Shown here: positions 10,892-23,700 of the stretch, in pieces
Numbering within the stretch: position 1 is the first letter of the stretch
Layout of the letters: each line of letters starts with the position of its first letter
Origin: Ottelia alismoides
Lineage: Eukaryota > Streptophyta > Magnoliopsida > Alismatales > Hydrocharitaceae
Assembly (NCBI GenBank): GCA_037367405.1
Contig: JAZKJV010005547.1
Location: 558,001-622,000, forward strand
Reading direction: 5' to 3'
DNA: 64,000 nucleotides
Notes under the pieces: model-generated
What the model was told of the DNA's origin: nothing
Seen by the model: the letters and a program-made list of their open reading frames with translations, nothing else
Databases searched by the model: none
Position numbers and translations under genes: made by a program

Positions 10892-13138
10892 CTTCCCCTC
10901 AAGTTGGGCATACATATCGATCATGCCCAACTTGCCTACATTCTGCTCAAAAATCACCGTAGGCAGCCCCTTTGTGAAGAGATCTGCAATATGATCACTG
11001 AATTTCAAGCAGGGAAGACACAAGTGACCATCGTTAATCTTCTCACGGATGAAATATTTGTCAATTTCCACATGCTTCGTTCTGTCATGCATAACAGGGT
11101 TATTTGCCAAGTTTATAACAGCTTTATTATCGCAGAACGTCTTCAATGGCATGATAGGTTCAACACCCAACTCTGCTAAGAGAAGTTTCAACCATACGAC
11201 CTCAGTAATCCCATTTGCAAGGGCCATGGATTCAGCTTCAGCACTAGATCTGGAGACAACATTATGTTTCTTGCTTCGTCATATGACCAGGTTCCCACAC
11301 AGATAAACAACATACCCTGATGTTGACCGTCTATCATCCACAGATCCAGCTCAATCTGCATCAGTGTAGCCTTCAATGCTCACACTATCTTGTTTTCTAA
11401 ACAAAAGGCCTTTACCTGGGGAATTCTTGACGTAGAATAAAATTCTGCTAACAACATTCATATGAACTGTTGCGGGTGCATGCATGAATTGACTTACCAC
11501 ATTTACAGCGTAGGTAATGTTAGGTCTTGTGAGAGTGAGGTAAATTAATTTTCCAACATGTTTCTGATACCTTCATGTTAAAACTTCATTGAGAGGTTCA
11601 CCATCTGCTTTGTTGAGTTTATGGTTAGCGTCTATAGGAGTAGTGATTGGCTTACAACCGAGCAGACTAGAGTCCAGGAGTAAATTGAGTGCATAGTTCC
11701 GTTGATTCAAATACAACCCACCAGGGGAATTGGCCATCTCAATACGAAGGAAGTACTTTAACCTACCCAGGTCCTTAAGTTCGAATTCTGTAGCAAGAAC
11801 CAGTTTTAGGCGAAATATTTCCACATCGTCATTACCGGTCAGAACCATATCATCCACATATACCAAAAGAATGGAAATTTTTTCACCCTCCTTTTTATGA
11901 AGAGGGTATGATCTCCATTAGCCTGGTGATAGACACTAGTGAGCGTTACAATCCCGAGTCTCTCGGACCAAGCTCTAGGTGACTGCTTAAGACCGTACAA
12001 CGCTTTCTTCAATCTACAACACTTGCTCAGTTCACCGTATTCAGGGGCATTTTCATGTAGACTTATTTTTGAGAATTCCATTTAAGAACGCATTCTTGAC
12101 ATCTAGATGATATATCTTCCAAGAGAACTATACGACCATGCAGATAATAATATGGACCGTATTCATTTTAGCCACCAGAGTAAACGTCTCAAGATAAGCT
12201 ATCCCGTACTTTTGGCTACACCCTCTTGCAACTAACCGTGCTTTGAATCTGTCCACTTTTCCAGCAGAATTATACTTAATCGTGTAGACCCATTTTGAAC
12301 CAACAAGATGAGCACCTTTTGGAATGTCCACAACATCCCAAGTGTCGTTCTTTTTTAGAGTCTCTATTTCATTGTTCATTGCACACACCCACCTTGGATC
12401 ACCTTTCGCTTCAGCCACATTCCTTGGAAGATCATGAGAATCAAGAAGAGTAAGAAAGCTTTTATAACTTGAACTCAGCTTAGAGTAGGAGACAAAATCT
12501 TCCACAGGATACCGAGTAGAAGGCCTGATTGATTCGGTTGCCTTACGCATAGCAATGGGACAGTTATCGTTTATATTTCCATCATCCTCGTTCATTAAGC
12601 ATAACATTAGTTTCAACCATTTGAATATTAGGAGAAGAGGAACTACTTACAGAGTTGTCGGAACTTGGATCATCCGGGGAGTGATTGGGATGGTGATTTG
12701 GTAGTAGATTATCCACACAATCTCTCCTAGCATCTAATATCTCTTCTCTTCCATTCAGGTCATCCATAACTCTGTCACTGTCGTTATTATTACCAGCGGT
12801 AATTTTATCTCCATGGTCATCATATGGATTCAGAAATTCATCCAAAGAATAAGTGTTGGTAATATTATCCATGGACTCCCCTGAGAAAGAGACTTCCCAT
12901 AGTTTGATTCACATTCAAGAAAAGTGACATCTTTACTCACATATAATTTTCTCGATAACAGATCATAACATTTGTACCCTTTCTGTGTAGAAGAATAGCC
13001 AAGAAAAATACACTTGATGGCTTGAGGATCCAACTTCCATCTGTCAGGACCGGAATTGTGAACAAAACAAACACAACCACACACACGAGAAGCAAGAGCA
13101 AAGGGTGATTTTTCAGGATGCAAAACAGAGAAAGGGAC
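10892..13138 (-). pseudogene. Copia pol remnant: integrase C-terminus, reverse transcriptase, RNase H
   Basis: Read leftwards from 13138. The integrase C-terminal part has the GCVCFVHNSG and CIFLGYSSTQKGYKCY segments (to about 12835) that follow the copia integrase core. An acidic linker comes next. The reverse transcriptase starts near 12340 (WVYTIKYNSAGKVDRFKARL), continues with LKKALYGLKQSPRAW near 12010, and has the catalytic YVDD at about 11850-11862. RNase H lies at about 11230-10890 (FCDNKAVINLANNP, then HVEIDKYFIREKI). The reading frame changes several times (around 12616-12830, 12080-12130, 11840-11870 and 11400-11570), so no full polyprotein can be made. The 3' end runs straight into the polypurine tract and LTR. 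Inactive. Confidence 0.88.
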
Positions 13139-16100
13139 TGATGAGCCGCAAAATCGGCCCTTTAATAGTGATGAATTAGCATTTGTAATCGTCATCGCAG
13201 TCGGGCCGAAATGGGCTCATCAAAGACCATCTTATTTAAATATATCAATCAAAATGAGATGGTCGTATATATTTTTTACTTGGCAAGAAACCAAGGTCGA
13301 ACTCAGGGACACGAGCTTCTCTCGTATTATTCAGATTTTAATCTATCTAATTAATCGTTGAATTAAAGAACATAGGTCAATTCATGCATGAGGACAAAAC
13401 AAGACAATGCATTAAAGGAAAGAATGAACATGCATTTTTTATTTTATTTTATCATGCAAATAAATGCAATGAGATGCAATAAACATATGCCCGAGATGAT
13501 AATTACATGAGCCATTAAAAAGATGAGTCAAATCAGTGTCAACTAAAGAAGCACTATTCATTTTAGTGGCAATTAGGCATGAGCTACACGAAAAGCCAGG
13601 CACTTAGACAATAAAATAATGCACTAAAGTTCATAGTGTCTAATCTCAAATTTAAGCATGCTATTAGAAAGACCACGAGAAGAGCTTCGAAATGAAACTG
13701 AAATCAACTTAATCGGACATACGATGCTCAAAATATACAATAAAGAAGACAGGGGCATACGTGAAAGAAAATATGAAATAAAATTGCAGACAGGTCCCTA
13801 AGAGGGACTAAAATGTAATTATGAAAAAGATAGAGACCTTCCCTATAAATTACCCTCACGCACATGGGCATTTTTGCAAATTTGAAAACCTGCGAGGGTA
13901 TCAATGCAAAATGCCCACAGGTGCGCGTGTGATGCACGTGACGCTGGACCTGGATGCAATATGCGAAACTTGCGAGGGCACCGATGCAAAAAGCCCAGCA
14001 CCCGCGTGAGGCACATGAGTTCAGGCTCGGGTGGGGGCGAGGCTCGGTGCAGCTTCGAACGGCCGTAGCAGGTGGCTCGGGTCACGTGGCGGCTCGAGGT
14101 TGCCTCGGGCGAGGCTCGGTCCCACCGAGCCTCCGCGCTCCGGGAGGGCGACGTGGCTGCTCCAGGGCTGTTGGATCTCCGCCGTGGGGTGAGATCCAAC
14201 GGTTTCTGCTCTTCCTTCTTCCTCGAAGGTGGCGGCGCTATCGGAGCTCCGGCGTGAGGCCTGGAGCTCCTTCACGCCTCTCTGTGCTCGGTGAAGCTCG
14301 GGGAAGGACGCTGAAGGTCTGGCGATGAAGATCCGAAGTTGGAGAAGATGCTGGAGTGCCTGGAATCCTATGTCGACGCCTGATCGCCGGAGGCGGAGCT
14401 CTAGAACTCGGCTCCGCCCGAGGTCCGGCCAATGAAGATGTGGACCTGCAAAGGGGGTTAGATGGAAATCGAGGCATGCATGCGTGCGAGATGAGGTGGA
14501 CGGAGGGCTTGGCGAAGGCGAAGAAGCGGAGCCCTTGGTGGGTTCTCCTCCGCCTCTGGCGGAGGAGAAAGCATGGGATGAGGGAGGTCTTGACAGAGGA
14601 GGGGTGTAATCGGAAACGTGCGCGTGAAAGGTGGTTGAAAGGCGGAGCTTGGGAGGCGATTAATGGAGGTCGAGGACGATGGTAGGGACCTAGATAATTA
14701 AGGGAAATTAAAGAAAAATGCAAAGGAAGAAGAAGGGGACTTACCTGAGGTTGGGCGGAGCGGGAGCCTGGGCTGGGCATCGGAGAAGATGCCCGGGTCT
14801 TCGCACATGCTGTCCTGCCATGCCAGCGAGCTCGGGCGGGGCTTTGAGCCTCCGCAGCACCACCGTGATCGGCGGTGGGTCTCACCGGGGTTCTGGGTCG
14901 TCGTCGCTCGATCCGAGCTCCTCCCCCTGTCACTGGGAGGAGACGGAGGGCTGGGCCTCAGCCCCTTGGTTGGTGGACGACGGGATATGGAGGAGGAGGC
15001 GAGGTACTTAAAGGAAGGGGTGACGGGTACAAGTGGTGAGAGCCGAGGATTGCGATGGAGATGAGGGGCGATTGGAGAATGATCGTGGATGGTGGTCGTG
15101 CCTGTGAGGATCATGGATGAATGGGCTCGGTCGTGGGGTGGTTAGAGAGAGGAGAGGTGGTAAGGTGAAGCGGCTAAAATTAGAAGGGTGGAGGAGGTAT
15201 GCGAGGTGCAGGGCTCTGGCGGAGCTTGCGGGAGGTTGATGACGAAGCCCTGATCATTGGATCGAAAGATCTAGCCATTGGGATTTGGGCACTAAGGTGC
15301 GGCGTTGATTAAATCTGAGGCAAAGTGATCTAGGGGTTGTGGCGTTGCCACGTGTTGAGGTCTGGCAGCGGTGCTGGCGAGCGGTGGAGATGACGTCTGA
15401 GGATGATCTGATGGCTGGGAGGATGGGCTGGAAGAAGCGGTTGTGATGAAAAATTGACTGCGTGATCGAAGGGCACAAAATGCACCACGTGTCAAGCTCC
15501 GGTGAGAGCGCTAACGGACAGATCTGATATCTTCCAGTGCTCGATCCAAAGGTGATAATTAAAGCAGAGATGAATGGTGGAGATCAAGGCATCACGGGCG
15601 TGATCAAATGGCGCACAAAGCGCCACGTGGTGAGTTATGATTGAGGCGCCCGCGGACAGCAGTGATCAAGCCTTGAGGGAGATCAGACGGTGATAGACTA
15701 AGAGTGGGCATGGAACGATCTGGACCGTTGAATTCAAGATGAAATCCAATGGCCAGGGGGCGTGGGCGGGTACTGCAAGGAAGGCGGGCCACGTGGCTCA
15801 TCCAGAACGGGCCACGTGGCCCAATCAGATTATTCTGAGAGTGAATTTGATATATGAGGGTTAATAAGGCCGAACTTGAGAAAACTCAAAACATGAAAGT
15901 TGTAGATCTCGATGTGATCTACAAGTTTCATGTTAATCAAAACTGGAGATGAGATCAAACAAAGGCTCAAAATTTTTTAAGGATATTTTTAGGGCTAAAA
16001 ATACCACATATTTTAATTTTGCCATTTTTTGTGGTTTTTAATTTATTAAGGACTCTTGATAATTACAAGACTTTAACTGGATTTTATTGACACAATCTTT

Positions 16101-16152
16101 AAGCAAGGGGGTTAATAATGCGAAATTAAGATGATGAAATTGGGTTTCATCA
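13139..16152 (-). repeat. Element A 3' LTR
   Basis: 3014 bp. In element sense it starts TGATGAAACCCAATTTCATC and ends GCGGCTCATCA. The centre (about 13990-15300) is GC-rich and has long but unconvincing open frames on both strands. Several CACGTG cores lie in it (near 13938, 14076, 15350, 15486, 15625, 15790, 15815). A hairpin ATGAAAGTTGTAGATC/GATCTACAAGTTTCAT lies at 15893-15933. AT-rich flanks carry no gene. Confidence 0.9.
15809..15822. promoter_or_regulatory. G-box palindrome in LTR A (also 24988-25001)
   Basis: GGGCCACGTGGCCC is a perfect 14-bp palindrome centred on CACGTG, the binding core of plant bZIP/bHLH factors. It is unchanged in both LTRs of A, with a second CACGTG (CATGTG in the right LTR) 20 bp away. 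It lies about 330 bp from the LTR start in element sense, in the U3 promoter zone. Function is inferred from the motif. Confidence 0.5.
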
Positions 16153-18063
16153 CCCCCCTATACTTAAGCTATGCTCGTCCTCGAGCACTATGCTCGTCCT
16201 CGAGCACCAAAGAATGAATAAGCTAGATTAACCCCCTTGTGCATGTGAATACAGGATCCAATTTGTTCAAGTCAACTCAACTTTAGAAGTCCAAAATCCT
16301 AGAGTTCAACCCAGCCTTAACCGAGAGGCATCCAATTCCTCTAATTCTCCAGACTCTCTCTGATGTACGTATAATTTAAAGGGTATGAAATTTAGTGTTG
16401 ACTGCAATTCTGAGAGTAGAGTCAAATCGTCACCCAAAGTCTTGGTCCGAGAAAATCTCCTAAGGACCCAATCCTCAACACTAGGAAATAAATCAAATCT
16501 TGCATCCAGTCCACTGTCTCTTTAGTTGTCAGACTTAGAAAATGTAGATGGAAGGCCAGTATTGGAGGGCATGGGATTGTGTCATTTCTTCTCTCCCTCT
16601 CATTGGAACAAGGATTCTCTCTAGTGCCTTTTACGCAACACATATTTTGGGTGTTGATTAGTGCGTCCGTCAAGAGAAGTTGGAGTCGTCTGCACTTGTT
16701 TTCCTGGGAGTACACCGGGGTGTGTCTCTTTTGAGTACCTATCGTACCTTCGATACCCAGACTTGTAGCATTTACGATGCAGAGCCCTTTTTTGGTGCAA
16801 GCCCGACTCCTGGTCCTAATAGCGGTGGTCCAAGTGAAATGGTTGGGAGCGCTCGCCTTTGGTGGAAGCTCTTTTGATAATTGACTTTGTGGAATGAGCT
16901 TTTCTTTGGAAAATCATTGACTTGTATAATTTTTGGCTAGTTCCACTGCTTTTACCAAGAGTTGGCGCACACTGATCAACAATTTTTTTATTTATTCACA
17001 CCCTGGTACTTAGGTCAATATCAAGAGATTAGTATAAGAACCAAGTTCTCATACTGGCTAATATTTGCTGACACTCAGGTTTCATGAAGCCTCCAAAGAT
17101 TTTATCCCATCCTCGAGCATCATTAGATCAAATCCAAACTTGAATTCCTCATCCCAATCCCTCAGGTGAAAATTCAACTCATCTCATCAAAACTGCAGTC
17201 GTGCATGTGATGTGTTGATCATATTCTTTATGTCTGAGACTAAGCATGGAATATAGCATGCAAATCTAGAAATATAGGAGAATATGGATGATTAAGTCTA
17301 TGACCCTGATGGCTAAGGCTGGTTAACCTAAAATCTCAAAGACCTCAAAAAGCTAAATCTCCTTGATCATTTCAGATCCTGGGTGGAAGTGTAAGTGTAG
17401 AGGATTAATCCAATTCCTTCATTCAAAAACTTTTTTTAAGCTCAAAGAGATATTAGGACTGCCTAAACTCAATTGAGCATCTGCATTCAGCCAGTATGGA
17501 TGTAAGTACAGGCCGAAGCCCGTTGCTTGAGGACGGGGCCTTACGCGATGTCCTCTAAACCATCCAATCTGCTAAGGGTGAACCCTCACTGAATGCGGCT
17601 TACTTAATTGGGCTTAGTAGTCACTAACGGCTCTTAAAGGATTTTGGGTTTTTCTAATTTTTAAGGATTTTAATTTGAGAGTTAAAACACAAGTTAGACT
17701 CAACTTTCCTTGAAAAGAGATAGAAGAAATTTCAAAACCACGTCACACAAATAAAAAGTTTTCAAAACATTTCCAAAAGATTTCTTCAAAACAAGGAAAA
17801 ATCATTTTCGAAAATATTTTTATTAAAGTGGCGTAACATAGTATAGAAAAAGCTGTGAAAAACATTTGAGTCTACTTAGTCCAAAGATTTTACTTTAGCC
17901 AAAAAGTTTTAAATTTTTCAAATTTTCCAGATTATAGCTAAAGTAAGTATACGGTATACCCCCCTATACTTAAACTTTGATATGTCCTCATAGCACTAGA
18001 TGATACAAGTACATAGGTCCATTTAAATATAAGGAATATACATGAGCTAAGAGGGGCTCCCCC

Positions 18064-18172
18064 TATACTTAGGTTAGAAATAACCTAAGTATAAAGGCAA
18101 GGAAAGGAGAGTAGAGAAGATCACGGGGACTCGGGTCGCCCCTATACTTAGGCTGAGATTAGCCTAAGTATA
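18064..18172. repeat. PPT-bearing hairpins in element A
   Basis: 18064-18093: 13-bp perfect stem TATACTTAGGTTA with a GAAA loop. 18143-18172: 12-bp perfect stem TATACTTAGGCT with a 6-base loop. Each is preceded by a C run, so the element-sense strand reads CCTAAGTATAGGGG, a copy of the core of A's own polypurine tract. A half copy (CCCCCCTATACTTAAA) lies at about 17960. Element C has five such hairpins. Confidence 0.75.
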
Positions 18173-19291
18173 AAGATGGAGTTTGATGTTGGGAGGGACC
18201 CAAGGTGAACGAAGAAGATGGATGGATTTACAAGTGAGCGACTGAATCTACGGAGATGGATGGAGTGACTAAGGTTATGGGGAGTGTATCGAAACAAACA
18301 AGGCTCAATCAAGTGAGCAAGATCCTCAAATTCACCAACTCGCACATGAAACCAACCGCGGTTGGTTTATTATTTTGTCGGTTTTATTGGTGGTAAAACA
18401 TTAGATTTTTACGCGGAGAAAATGTGAAGTGAAAATCAATGCGTAAACGAGGGTGTTGCTCTCCCAAAACCAAAGTTTTACTCCATTTTTGGTTGACTTG
18501 CAATTAACAGTCCCAATTTTTATTTAATATTGTCACTGAATTAAGGTTAGCACAAAATCAAGAAATCATCTTCTACCGGTCATTCCCATTTTCCATTAAT
18601 CCCAGGTGATCAAGCTAGTAAAAAGAAACCGAGAAAAAGGTGTGTATTCGATAAAAACCGCGATCTAGGCTAAGCGAGAAATCATGCCGTGACTTGGCGA
18701 TAAATCTGTGAAAAACTTGGGCCGTTTTGAAAACCAAAATCATTATGTATGCAAGTCGGTAAAAAACGCACCTATTATGCTTCTATTAGCGAGGAGAAAA
18801 TAACTTTTAAATTTGGCTAAGTGATGCGAGGCTAGGTGCGTCTTTGATATTAGTGTGTCCTACCTACGAGCAAGCACGTAAAAGATGAATTTTAAACTAC
18901 GCTTGAAGAGCCGCGTGCCTGATCCTAGGTCGACACTCAAGTGGGGACGATCCCCACACAACCACATATAATCGTTCATTTACAAACGCGAGTCTTCGAT
19001 CGAAGACCGCTGTAAAGACGGTTATTACATGTATGGAATAGAAATAAAAATGCGACACATTTTTTTCCTTCTTTTCTATATGCTCCAAGCATGCTCCTGC
19101 GGTTCCTCGCAGCGGGAGACACCAGCTCCGCGCCTCCTTTAACACCAAGGGCCCTGCCACAGAATCAATGGTTAGAGATCAACCGAAAAGAAAATTTTTT
19201 ATAATGCAACATAAATGAACAAATTGACCTATAAAAAGAAAACACTTAATTAAATAAACAAAATTCCAAATAATATAAGAAATGAGCCGTG

Positions 19292-19309
19292 TCCCCGGCA
19301 GCGGCGCCA
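19292..19309 (-). other. Primer binding site of element A, tRNA-Asp type
   Basis: Minus strand TGGCGCCGCTGCCGGGGA, two bases from the LTR. It matches the complement of the plant tRNA-Asp 3' end (TGGCGCCGTTGCCGGGGA) except at one base. This site is typical of Athila/Tat Ty3-gypsy elements. Confidence 0.8.
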
Positions 19310-20486
19310 TTTGATGAGCCGCAAAATCGACCCTTTAATAGTGTTGAATTAGCACTTGTAAGCGTCATCGCAGTCGGGCCGAAATGGGCTCATCAAAGAC
19401 CATCTTATTTAAATATATCAATCAAAATGAGATGGTCGTGTATTTTTTTTACTTGGCAAGAAACCAAGGTCGAACTCAGGGACACTGATGAATCACGTAT
19501 TCATCATGCTAAAATTGGTCATTTAGGCTATGTCCCCCATCATTCACTTGTAATTAATCATTAATAGAGCATTATTAGCATTCAGACATGTGTGAATAAT
19601 ATTTGCATTTCATCATGCATAAATCGCATTTAAAATCTCATGTGTAAATTAGCCCAAAAATCCGCTAACTTATCATATTTTTAATTAATTCATCCTAACT
19701 CCGATTGACCCCAAACCATCTCCATTGTTTAGATATTACTAACTTTATTAAATAAAAAATATAAAAAAATTACTAACCTCAATAAGTGTCAAATAATCCT
19801 AAAGTCTAATTTCACATCTAACAGACTAAAACGAGCATATCTCCCTCATACAGTGTCTGATTTTGGTCTACTCACTTTTAAAGTACTCTATTTTCAAATA
19901 CCTTCAAAACAAGATCAATTTTGTAAAATTCGGAGCTCATATGTGAAAGTTGGGTTTTGGGCCTCTTTTGCGCATTTTGACTTTTTGCTATTTTTGACCT
20001 GAGTTTTTATGTACATAATTAACACTTTTAATTTTATTTCTTTTTCATTTGTGTTCTTTGATGAAAGTTTTATTAAAACTGAAATCAAAGAAACTGACCG
20101 AGTCCAAGTGTCTGTTGTCGGTCTGTACAAAAGTTGTGTGATTCTAACTTCTATTTTATTTTCCTATTTTATTATTTATTAAAAATCCAAAAAAAATTAG
20201 ATTAGTGTGTAATTATATTTATTGTATTTTATCATATTTTTTCTATAATTTTTATCCTCTCTAAAACCACCAAAAAAATACAAAACCCCCAAAACTCGGT
20301 TTTCTATACACATGGAGAACCACCAAAAATATCACTTCACACAGGTGACCTCTTTTGCTTCCAAGCCCTTCATGAAAGTTGTAGATCTCGACGAAATGAA
20401 CAACTTTCATAAAGAAAATTTTTCAATCCGAGGTCACCTTCTATTTCTTTTCTATTTTTCTTTAACTTTAAATTTTGAAATTTTTT

Positions 20487-20506
20487 GGGGTGCCACGTGG
20501 CACCCC
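20487..20506. promoter_or_regulatory. G-box-centred 20-bp perfect palindrome in solo LTR B
   Basis: GGGGTGCCAC followed by its exact reverse complement, centred on CACGTG. A second inverted pair of CACGTG cores (GGTCACGTGC / GCACGTGACC) follows at about 20531-20553. Both lie 185-250 bp upstream of the TATA box, a plausible enhancer position. Confidence 0.55.
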
Positions 20507-20737
20507 GCTGTTCTCTCTCTCCAGCCGCCCGGGTCACGTGCCCAGCACGTGACCCCCACCTTCTTCCACCTTCGACCGTTTCCCCCTCACCCCCCCTCCG
20601 TCGTTTCCCTTCCCCCCCCTCCATAATGGCCGGTCGCCGCCTCCTCTGCGCGACCGCCATGCCCGGCCATCAATGACCGCCATGTAACGGCCGCCATGCG
20701 CGGCCATTACCTCACCTCTCTCTCCATCCGCTCTCCC

Positions 20738-20743
20738 TATAAA
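20738..20743 (+). promoter_or_regulatory. TATA box of solo LTR B
   Basis: CTATAAAGCAG context at the 3' side of the G-box cluster and just before the GC-rich transcribed-type region. Orientation agrees with the LTR. Confidence 0.45.
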
Positions 20744-23700
20744 GCAGCCCCTCGCCGGCTCCAAAACCATCCGCCATTACGAGACCTTGAGATTTGACAG
20801 CCACCGGTGACAGCGGAGGCGCCTCTTCATCTCGGCGAGATCCAAGGTCATCTCTGACCTTGTTGCAGCAGCTCCCTGTAGCCGCCAAGCTTTGGAGCTC
20901 CGCCTCCACTTCCAGGTACATCAACTCCGCCAAAGACCCACCTACTTCCCAGAACCTTCGCCTCCGGCCTTGCCCAGGTCGTAGCCAGATCCCCTTCCTT
21001 CATCATCGCTCGGACCTTCCCCTCTCCCCTCTTCCTGTGTTTTGCTAACCCCTTGCAGGTCCAGCCATCGCGCGGTGGCGCCGCCTCGCCGCTCCGCCTC
21101 AACCTCCGCGCGACGAAGCTGCCTCGCTTACCGTGCCTCCTCGGTCGCTCCACGCCTTCAAAGCCTCGCCATCACTGCAAGGCTCCGCCTAGCGCGGTGC
21201 CTCCACCATCGTGCGTCTCCGCTCTGCCCGCCGCCTCGATCGCCCTCCGCCGGTCGTGTGTCGACCGGCCTAGGGCTGCCGACAGCGCCCCGCCGCCTCG
21301 GCTGCACAGCACCGCCCTCCACGCCTCGCTCCAACCGGTGTTGGATCGGGTCGAGGCCCTTGATCCAACGGCCCAGAAGCCGTCATGCATCCCCCCCCCG
21401 AGCCTCGGCCCCAGCCTCGAGGCTCGGGGCCCCTGAAGCTTCACCACCTCCGCCACCTAGGCTCGGGTCGACCGAGCCACAACCTCGGATTCGAACCCCA
21501 GGCTCGGACGCCCGAGCCTCAGCCTCATCGACCGAAGCTCCGGAAGCACGTGTGCACATTGGGTAAATTGCGAGAAGGCCCCCGACGTTTTTAGAAATTG
21601 TAATTATACCCCCGCTAGGGGTAAATTTCAGAGGGACCCCTCTGACTTTTATTAATTACAGATAAGTCCTTCCAGAGACCTCTTTGCAAAGAAAAGTTTA
21701 TTTACATTTTAGTCCCTAAAACTTCATTTTATCATATCTTTGTCATACGGACTCCGATTTTAGCATATAATATGTCGTTTCGAAGCTAATTCCGTGCTCT
21801 ACCATTTAGCATAGCTTATGAACAGATCTGAGGTCATCTATTGAGAATTATTATTGAGGATACCTTTTGGCTTTTGCAGGCTTATTTTGACATATTTGTG
21901 CCACATTTCCCTTGAGAGAATTGATGTTTTATTTTGCAGGGATTTATTGGAGTTGAGATATTATTTGAGGATTTATTTTATGCAGGGGTTAAATGAAGGG
22001 GATTGAGTAGATATATTGACTTGTGGACTGCAACTTTTTGAGATCAAAATTAGAATTATTTAAAGATAAATTTATTGCAGGATTACTCCGAGATCTATTC
22101 ACTCTTATTCGCATTAGGACTTAATTTGATACATATTTCTGGATTTGATATCTTTTGATCTGTGATCTAATATATAGGAAATTGATCATCATTGTTTGGA
22201 TTGGAATTCTTCATCTCAGATCCTGTGCTGAACTATTATCTCTATAGATTTGCATATCATTGCATTGTATATTTTAGCAACACACAAATTAATCAAGCAT
22301 TAATTGACTATTTAATTTGATTTTAGACCACGCAACTAAAAATCACCGTTCCATGTGTTCGATCTTGGTAAACTTGCCAAGTAAAAATATTCCACAACAT
22401 TCAAAGTTTGTGGTATTTTGATCGATCGAAATTCGCCTCCTATACTACAATTATCGATTATTAAAGAGGTGGATGTCGTGTTCATCAGACACGAGCTTTT
22501 ATTCAGATTTTAATCTATCTAATTAAGCGTTGAATTAAAGAACATAGGTCAATTCATGCATGAGGACAAAACAAGACAATGCATTAAAGGAAAGAATGAG
22601 CATGTATTTTTTTATTTTATTTTATCATGCAAATAAATGCAATGAGATGCAATAAACATATGCCCGAGATGATAATTACTTGAGCCATTAAAAAGATGAG
22701 TCAAATCAGTGTCAACTAAAGAAGCACTATTCATTCTAGTGGCAGTTAGGCATGAGCTACATGGAAAGCCAGGCACTTAGACAATAAAATAATGCATTAA
22801 AGTTCATAGTGTCTAATCTTAAATTTAAGCATGCCATTAGAAAGGCCACGAGAAGAGCTTCGAAATGAAACTGAAATCAACTTAATCGGACATACGATGC
22901 TCAAGATATACAATAAAGAAGACAGGGGCATAAGTGAAAGAAAACATGAAATAAAATTGCAGACATGTCCCTGGGAGGGACTAAAATGTAATTATAAAAA
23001 AGATCGGGACCTTCTCTGTAAATTACCCTCACGCACAGGGGCATTTTTGCAAATTTGAAAACCCGTGAGGGTATCAATGCAAAATATCCACAGGTGCGCG
23101 TGTGATGCACGTGACGCTGGACCTGGATGCAATATGCGAAACTTGTGAGGGCACCGATGCAAAAAGCCCAGCACCCACATGCGTGAGGCACGTGAGTTCA
23201 GGCTCGGGTGGGGGCGAGGCTCGGTGCAGCTTCGGACGACCGTAGCAGGTGGCTCGGGCCACGTGGCGGCTCGAGGTTACCTCGGGCGAGGCTCGGTCCC
23301 ACCGAGCCTCCGCGCTCCGGGAGGGCGACGTGGCTGCTCCAGGGCCGTTGGATCTCCGCCGTGGGGCGAGATCCAAAGGTATCTGCTCTTCCTTCTTCCT
23401 CGAAGGTGACGGCGCTATCGGAGCTCCGGCGTGAGGCCTGGAGCTCCTCCGCGCCTCTCTGTGCTCGGTGAAGCTCGGGGAAGGGCGATGAAGGTCTGGC
23501 GATGAAGATCCGAAGTTGGAGAAGATGCTGGAGTGCCTGGAATCCTATGTCGACGCCTGATCGCCGGAGGCGGAGCTCTAGAACTCGGCTCCTCCCGAGG
23601 TCCGGCCAATGAAGATGTGGACCTGCAAAGGGGGTTAGATGGAAATCGAGGCGTGCGTGCGTGCGTGCGAGATGAGGTGGACGGAGGGCTTGACGAAGGC

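Larger units (their letters stand above)
16153..19311 (-). other. Element A internal region, non-coding
   Basis: Starts (in + coordinates) with the polypurine tract, AAGTATAGGGGGG on the minus strand at 16153-16165. Near it a ~20-bp unit CTATGCTCGTCCTCGAGCA is repeated twice (about 16170-16206). No frame shows gag, protease, reverse transcriptase or integrase similarity. Two PPT-bearing hairpins lie at 18064-18172. The right part (18360-19291) is a leader before the PBS and resembles element C's leader in short blocks (e.g. AGCAGTCCCAATTTT-like, ACTTGGCGA-like words). This is what a LARD interior should look like. Confidence 0.75.
19486..22487 (+). mobile_element. Solo LTR B (Athila/Tat-like)
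   Basis: 3002 bp from TGATGAATCACG to GTGTTCATCA, flanked by GACAC on both sides (19481-19485, 22488-22492). One LTR with a target duplication and no internal region or second LTR indicates a solo LTR formed by recombination. Plus orientation is inferred from the TATA box at 20738 and from the CTTGCCAAGTAAAAA word near the right end, which sits near the 3' end of LTR A in A's own sense. Layout: AT-rich U3, ATGAAAGTTGTAGATCTCGACG (20371-20392), G-box palindrome, TATA, GC-rich centre (20480-21570), AT-rich end. Open frames in the GC-rich part look compositional. Confidence 0.88.

Noticed and set aside
14238..14933. 231-codon frame in the GC-rich part of LTR A
   Set aside because: GC-rich DNA gives long frames on both strands; the counterpart in the other LTR (about 23.4-24.3 kb) is broken differently, and no similarity is recognised.
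21042..21566. 174-codon frame in solo LTR B
   Set aside because: Compositional (Pro/Ser/Arg/Ala-rich), overlapping other frames of similar length, no domain.
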